This document shows positions 60,637 to 64,000 of a stretch of DNA of 64,000 nt, in pieces. The notes under the pieces were generated by a model. It was given only the letters and a program-made list of their open reading frames with translations. It made no database searches and was not told the DNA's origin. A program made the position numbers and the translations under genes. This DNA comes from Mycolicibacterium wolinskyi (GTDB taxonomy: Bacteria; Actinomycetota; Actinomycetes; Mycobacteriales; Mycobacteriaceae): the NCBI RefSeq assembly GCF_002101965.1, contig NZ_LQQA01000034.1, forward strand, positions 124,001 to 188,000, written 5' to 3'. How positions within the stretch are numbered: position 1 is the stretch's first letter; every line of letters begins with the position of its first letter.

Positions 60637-62457
60637 ATGACCTCAGCGACCATTCCGGGTCTGGACACCGCACCGACCAAACACGAAGGACTGCTGGCCT
60701 GGGTTCAGGAGGTCGCAGAGCTGACACAACCCGACCGGGTGGTGTTCGCCGACGGCTCCGAAGAGGAGTACGACCGGCTCACCGCGCACCTTGTCGAGGT
60801 AGGCACCTTCCAGAAGCTCAACGACGAGAAGCAGCCGAATTCGTTCCTCGCCCTCTCCGATCCCTCCGATGTCGCGCGCGTGGAATCGCGGACCTTCATC
60901 TGCTCGCAGCGCGAGATCGACGCAGGCCCGACCAACAACTGGATGGACCCGGCCGAGATGCGCGAGATCATGACCGGCCTGTACCGGGGCTCGATGCGTG
61001 GCCGCACCATGTGGGTGGTGCCGTTCTGCATGGGTCCGCTGGACGCCGAGGACCCGAAGCTGGGTGTCGAGATCACCGACTCCGAGTACGTCGTCGTCTC
61101 CATGCGCACCATGACGCGCATGGGCAAGGCCGCCCTGGAGAAGATGGGTGACGACGGATTCTTCGTCAAGGCGCTGCACTCGATCGGTGCTCCGCTGGAG
61201 CCCGGCCAGGCCGACGTGCCGTGGCCGTGCAACGACACCAAGTACATCACCCACTTCCCCGAGACCCGCGAGATCTGGAGCTACGGCTCGGGCTACGGCG
61301 GCAACGCGCTGCTCGGCAAGAAGTGCTACTCGCTGCGCATCGCCTCGGCCATGGCCCACGACGAGGGCTGGCTCGCCGAGCACATGCTGATCGTCAAGCT
61401 GATCTCGCCGGAGAACAAGGCCTACTACATCGCGGCCGCGTTCCCGTCGGCCTGCGGCAAGACCAACCTCGCGATGCTGCAGCCCACCATCCCGGGCTGG
61501 CGCGCCGAGACCGTCGGCGACGACATCGCGTGGATGCGCTTCGGCAAGGACGGCCGGCTCTACGCGACCAACCCCGAGTTCGGTTTCTTCGGCGTCGCGC
61601 CGGGCACCAACTGGGACTCCAACCCCAACGCGATGAAGACCATCGCCAAGGGCAACACGGTCTTCACCAACGTGGCCAAGACCGACGACGGCGACGTGTG
61701 GTGGGAGGGCCTTGAGGGCGACCCCGACCACCTGATCGACTGGAAGGGCAACGACTGGTACCGCGAGTCGGAGGACAAGGCGGCGCACCCGAACTCGCGC
61801 TACTGCACCCCGATCGCCCAGTGCCCGACGCTGGCGCCGGAGTGGGACGACCCGCAGGGCGTTCCGATCTCGGCGATCCTGTTCGGCGGCCGCCGCAAGA
61901 CCACGGTTCCGCTGATCACCGAGGCGCGCGACTGGCAGCACGGCGTGTTCATCGGCGCGACGCTCGGCTCCGAGCAGACCGCTGCCGCCGAGGGCAAGGT
62001 CGGCACCGTGCGCCGCGACCCGATGGCGATGCTGCCGTTCCTCGGCTACAACGTCGGTGACTACTTCCAGCACTGGATCAACATCGGCAAGAACGCCGAC
62101 GAGTCCAAGCTGCCGAAGGTCTTCTTCGTCAACTGGTTCCGCCGTGGCGACGACGGCCGGTTCCTCTGGCCGGGATTCGGCGAGAACAGCCGCGTGCTCA
62201 AGTGGGCCATCGAGCGCATCGAGCACAAGGCCGAGGGCCGTTCCACCCCGATCGGCATCGTGCCGTCGGCCATGGACCTCGACCTGAGCGGTCTCGACGT
62301 CGACCCCGCCGATGTCGACGAGGCGCTCGCCGTCAACGCCGAGGAATGGCGTGCCGAGCTTCCGCTCATCGAGGAGTGGTTCGAGTTCGTCGGCGAGAAA
62401 CTGCCGACCGGCATCAAGGACGAGTTCGACGCCCTCAAGCACCGGCTGGCCGAGTAG
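60637..62457 (+). CDS. pckG: Phosphoenolpyruvate carboxykinase (GTP)
   Basis: 606 residues, the length of the mycobacterial GTP-type enzyme. Converts oxaloacetate to phosphoenolpyruvate with GTP, the gateway of gluconeogenesis, needed for growth on fatty acids and for virulence in M. tuberculosis. The nucleotide loop FPSACGKTNLAM is at about 269-280 with the reactive Cys273 and Lys275; other blocks are SRTFICSQREIDAGPTNNW at the N-terminus (near 85), GGRRKTTVPL and NWFRRGDDGRFLWPGFGEN near the end. RBS AGGAG 7 nt before the ATG at 60637. A 174-bp region lies upstream. Confidence 0.97.
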   Translation: MTSATIPGLDTAPTKHEGLLAWVQEVAELTQPDRVVFADGSEEEYDRLTAHLVEVGTFQKLNDEKQPNSFLALSDPSDVARVESRTFICSQREIDAGPTNNWMDPAEMREIMTGLYRGSMRGRTMWVVPFCMGPLDAEDPKLGVEITDSEYVVVSMRTMTRMGKAALEKMGDDGFFVKALHSIGAPLEPGQADVPWPCNDTKYITHFPETREIWSYGSGYGGNALLGKKCYSLRIASAMAHDEGWLAEHMLIVKLISPENKAYYIAAAFPSACGKTNLAMLQPTIPGWRAETVGDDIAWMRFGKDGRLYATNPEFGFFGVAPGTNWDSNPNAMKTIAKGNTVFTNVAKTDDGDVWWEGLEGDPDHLIDWKGNDWYRESEDKAAHPNSRYCTPIAQCPTLAPEWDDPQGVPISAILFGGRRKTTVPLITEARDWQHGVFIGATLGSEQTAAAEGKVGTVRRDPMAMLPFLGYNVGDYFQHWINIGKNADESKLPKVFFVNWFRRGDDGRFLWPGFGENSRVLKWAIERIEHKAEGRSTPIGIVPSAMDLDLSGLDVDPADVDEALAVNAEEWRAELPLIEEWFEFVGEKLPTGIKDEFDALKHRLAE

Positions 62458-62481
62458 CTTTCGGCGTCTGCTCGGCGCGGG

Positions 62482-63039
62482 TCAACGCTGCGCCATGTCC
62501 CAGAACGCCACCTCGTGCTCGAGTACCTCGCGCACCACATCGTCGTTGCCGTGTGTGACGGCGAGCTCGCCGAGCGCATCGACGTAATCGCCGAATTCCG
62601 GTGTGGTCCAATGCTCGACGAAATCGCGGAACTTCGACGTCTCCGATGCGGCATACGTCCAGGCCAGTAAGTAGACGCGTTCCACGACCCACAACGCGGT
62701 CACGGCGGTATCGAACGGCTCGGCGTCGAGGCGGTCCAGCAGCTTCCGGTAGGCCAGCGTGGCCGGCAGCGCTTCCTGCGTCATCTGCAGGCCGCGTCGC
62801 CGCGCCTGCTCGTCGAACCAGTCCAGTTCGGCGACCAGTGCCGCGCACCCGGCCGCGAGCGTGGTCTGCGCCCGCCGCGGCGCCCGCGCCAGCAACCGGG
62901 CCTGAAACGTCAGCAGGTCGGCGACGAAGATCGCGTCCTGGCACAACCAGCGGTCGAACGCCGCATCGGTGATGGTGCCGTCACGCACGGCGTCGAGAAA
63001 CGGGTGTCGGGTCGCGGTCGTCCAAAGCTCATCTGACAC
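62482..63039 (-). CDS. TenA/thiaminase-II-like protein
   Basis: 185 residues, all helical. TenA family pattern: FLDAVRDGTITDAAFDRWLCQDAIFVADLL near the start and AEPFDTAVTALWVVERVYLLAWTYA near residue 125, which hold the usual acidic and aromatic pocket residues. Family members hydrolyse thiamine or salvage its pyrimidine; several distant members have other roles. GTG at 63039 (VSDELWTTATRHPFL) is chosen; the longer reading would start inside the divergent promoter. Divergent from the acyl-CoA synthetase gene; a 22-bp palindrome lies between. Confidence 0.78.
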   Translation of the reverse strand: MSDELWTTATRHPFLDAVRDGTITDAAFDRWLCQDAIFVADLLTFQARLLARAPRRAQTTLAAGCAALVAELDWFDEQARRRGLQMTQEALPATLAYRKLLDRLDAEPFDTAVTALWVVERVYLLAWTYAASETSKFRDFVEHWTTPEFGDYVDALGELAVTHGNDDVVREVLEHEVAFWDMAQR

Positions 63040-63060
63040 GCCACGAACAATAGCGACCAG

Positions 63061-63095
63061 CCACTTGACACCCGTCAAGTGGCGCCGATTACAGT
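63061..63095. promoter_or_regulatory. Operator and leaderless promoter between tenA-like and fadD4-like genes
   Basis: A perfect palindrome CCACTTGAC - ACCC - GTCAAGTGG (63061-63082). It includes a TTGACA (63065-63070) that can be the -35 of the rightward promoter, with TACAGT (63090-63095, 19-bp spacer) as -10 and the ATG 6 nt later. A repressor bound here would block the right gene and perhaps the left one. TetR-family regulators of fatty-acid genes bind such sites. Confidence 0.7.
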
Positions 63096-63101
63096 CGGCT
63101 C

Positions 63102-64000
63102 ATGCAGATCCGTGAGCACGCCAAGGCCAGCCCGGACAAGCCGGCCATCATCCTGTACCCGTCGGGAACCGTCGTCACGTTCGGTGAGTTGGAGGCCCGT
63201 GCCAACCGGCTGGCCCACTACTTCCGTGAGCACGGGCTGCGGGAGGGTGACGTGGTCGCGATCCTCATGGAGAACAACGAGCACATCCACGCCGTGATGT
63301 GGGCGGCGCGCCGCAGCGGGCTGTACTACGTGCCCATCAACACGCATCTGACACCCGCCGAGGCGGCATACATCGTCGACAACAGCGGCGCCAAGGCGAT
63401 CGTCGGCTCGGCCGCGCTCACCGACGTCCTGAGCGGTCTCGAAAGCGACCTGCCGAACGGGCTGCCCGACATCCTGCTGATCGCCGACGGGGACCTCGAC
63501 GGCTGGCAGCGTTATCCGCAGGCCGTCGCCGATCAGCCCGATACCCCGATCGACGACGAGATGGACGGCGATCTGCTGCAGTACTCGTCGGGCACCACGG
63601 GCCGGCCCAAGGGCATCAAACGCGAACTGCCGCATGTGCCCCCGTCGGAAACCCCCGGCATGATGGCCGCGCTCGTCGGCTTCTGGATGCATCCCGATGC
63701 GGTGTATCTGAGCCCGGCGCCGCTGTATCACACCGCGCCGTCGGTGTGGTCGATGCAGGTGCAGGCCGGCGGCATCACGACCGTGGTGCTGGAGAAGTTC
63801 GACGCCGAAGGCGCGCTCGACGCGATCCAGAAGCACGGTGTGACGCACGGCCAGTTCGTCCCCGTCATGTTCACGCGCATGCTGAAACTGCCGGAATCCG
63901 TACGTAATTCGTATGACCTGTCGAGCCTGCAGCGCGTCATGCACGCCGCGGCGCCGTGCCCGGTGGAGATCAAGAAACAGATGATCGACTGGTGGGGGCC
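63102..64000 (+). CDS. fadD4: Acyl-CoA synthetase, FadD4-like, 5' part (cut by window edge)
   Basis: About 299 residues are readable before the window ends. AMP-binding family: the N-terminal domain has SPDKPAIILYPSGTVVTFGELE, and the P-loop-like adenylation motif YSSGTTGRPKGIKRE lies near residue 165; PLYHTAPSVWS follows as the acyl-pocket block. Activates fatty acids to acyl-AMP and then to acyl-CoA. Position next to pckG matches Rv0214 (fadD4), which gives the symbol; similarity to other FadD paralogues cannot be excluded. No SD precedes the ATG, so the mRNA is probably leaderless. Confidence 0.85.
   Translation, partial: MQIREHAKASPDKPAIILYPSGTVVTFGELEARANRLAHYFREHGLREGDVVAILMENNEHIHAVMWAARRSGLYYVPINTHLTPAEAAYIVDNSGAKAIVGSAALTDVLSGLESDLPNGLPDILLIADGDLDGWQRYPQAVADQPDTPIDDEMDGDLLQYSSGTTGRPKGIKRELPHVPPSETPGMMAALVGFWMHPDAVYLSPAPLYHTAPSVWSMQVQAGGITTVVLEKFDAEGALDAIQKHGVTHGQFVPVMFTRMLKLPESVRNSYDLSSLQRVMHAAAPCPVEIKKQMIDWWG

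Overview
The window is high-GC actinobacterial DNA from a fast-growing Mycobacterium (Mycolicibacterium) close to M. smegmatis. Evidence is the mycobacteria-specific families (MmpL3, MmpL11, an MmpS/MmpL pair, SigG, RicR, Zmp1, paired haemophore-like secreted proteins) and a gene order that follows the M. tuberculosis stretch from about Rv0182c (sigG) to about Rv0214 (fadD4), with pckG, trmB, ilvD and an L,D-transpeptidase in their expected places. All family names and locus equivalences are from memory and from reading the translations; no search was run.

Layout. 1-11.9 kb is accessory or species-specific: the 5' part of a DUF222/HNH-like gene, an SDR coupled to a fructosamine-kinase-like gene, two large paralogous secreted proteins sharing an NPGRANGG motif and Lys-rich tails, an OatA-like acyltransferase, a secreted guanyl RNase overlapping a barstar gene, a lone degenerate cyclase domain, and a secreted phosphodiester-glycosidase-like protein. 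11.9-15.1 kb is an AraC - VOC - short UvrA-like ABC ATPase operon (minus strand). 15.1-22 kb holds a sugar-dehydrogenase lipoprotein with pirin, SDR, YkvA-like and NDMA-type alcohol dehydrogenase genes, a PhnB-like protein and a tandem pair of unknown paralogues. 22-27.2 kb is the sigG / monoacylglycerol lipase / DUF2786 / metallohydrolase / O-methyltransferase block. 27.2-31.8 kb holds mmpL-mmpS, a decayed methyltransferase and a divergent TetR gene. 31.9-38.4 kb holds an ankyrin protein, ilvD, ricR with its operator, an MTH1187 protein, an MFS exporter and an L,D-transpeptidase with a textbook terminator. 38.4-49.5 kb holds zmp1, two Mce-associated-like membrane proteins, an APH-like gene, an HTH protein, mmpL11, two haemophore-like proteins and a PrrA/PrrB-type two-component system. 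49.5-57.9 kb holds DUF3054, an M23 lipoprotein, a YbhN-like protein, an AI-2E-type protein, mmpL3, a NYN-domain gene and trmB. 57.9-64 kb holds a degenerate GTPase-like pair (the second frameshifted), pckG, a TenA-like gene and the start of a fadD4-like acyl-CoA synthetase.

How genes work together. Cell-envelope functions dominate: MmpL3 (trehalose monomycolate export), MmpL11 (envelope lipid export) beside haemophore-like secreted proteins, Ldt (3-3 crosslinks), an M23 lipoprotein, an O-acyltransferase and the MmpS/MmpL pair. Translational coupling (4-nt ATGA or GTGA overlaps) ties many neighbours: RNase/barstar, MAG lipase/lipoprotein, the DUF2786/metallohydrolase pair, mmpS/mmpL, the two Mce-associated-like genes, mmpL11/HTH and trmB/NYN.

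Less expected signals: an identical 11-bp-period CCTGAGA direct repeat just before both paralogous secreted genes; two intergenic hairpins of the same nested architecture but different stem sequence; several perfect palindromes in promoters; a hydrolase-like lipoprotein whose nucleophile position is Gly; a single-base frameshift in the second GTPase-like gene; and two genes whose similarity seems to start upstream of any ATG, GTG or TTG.
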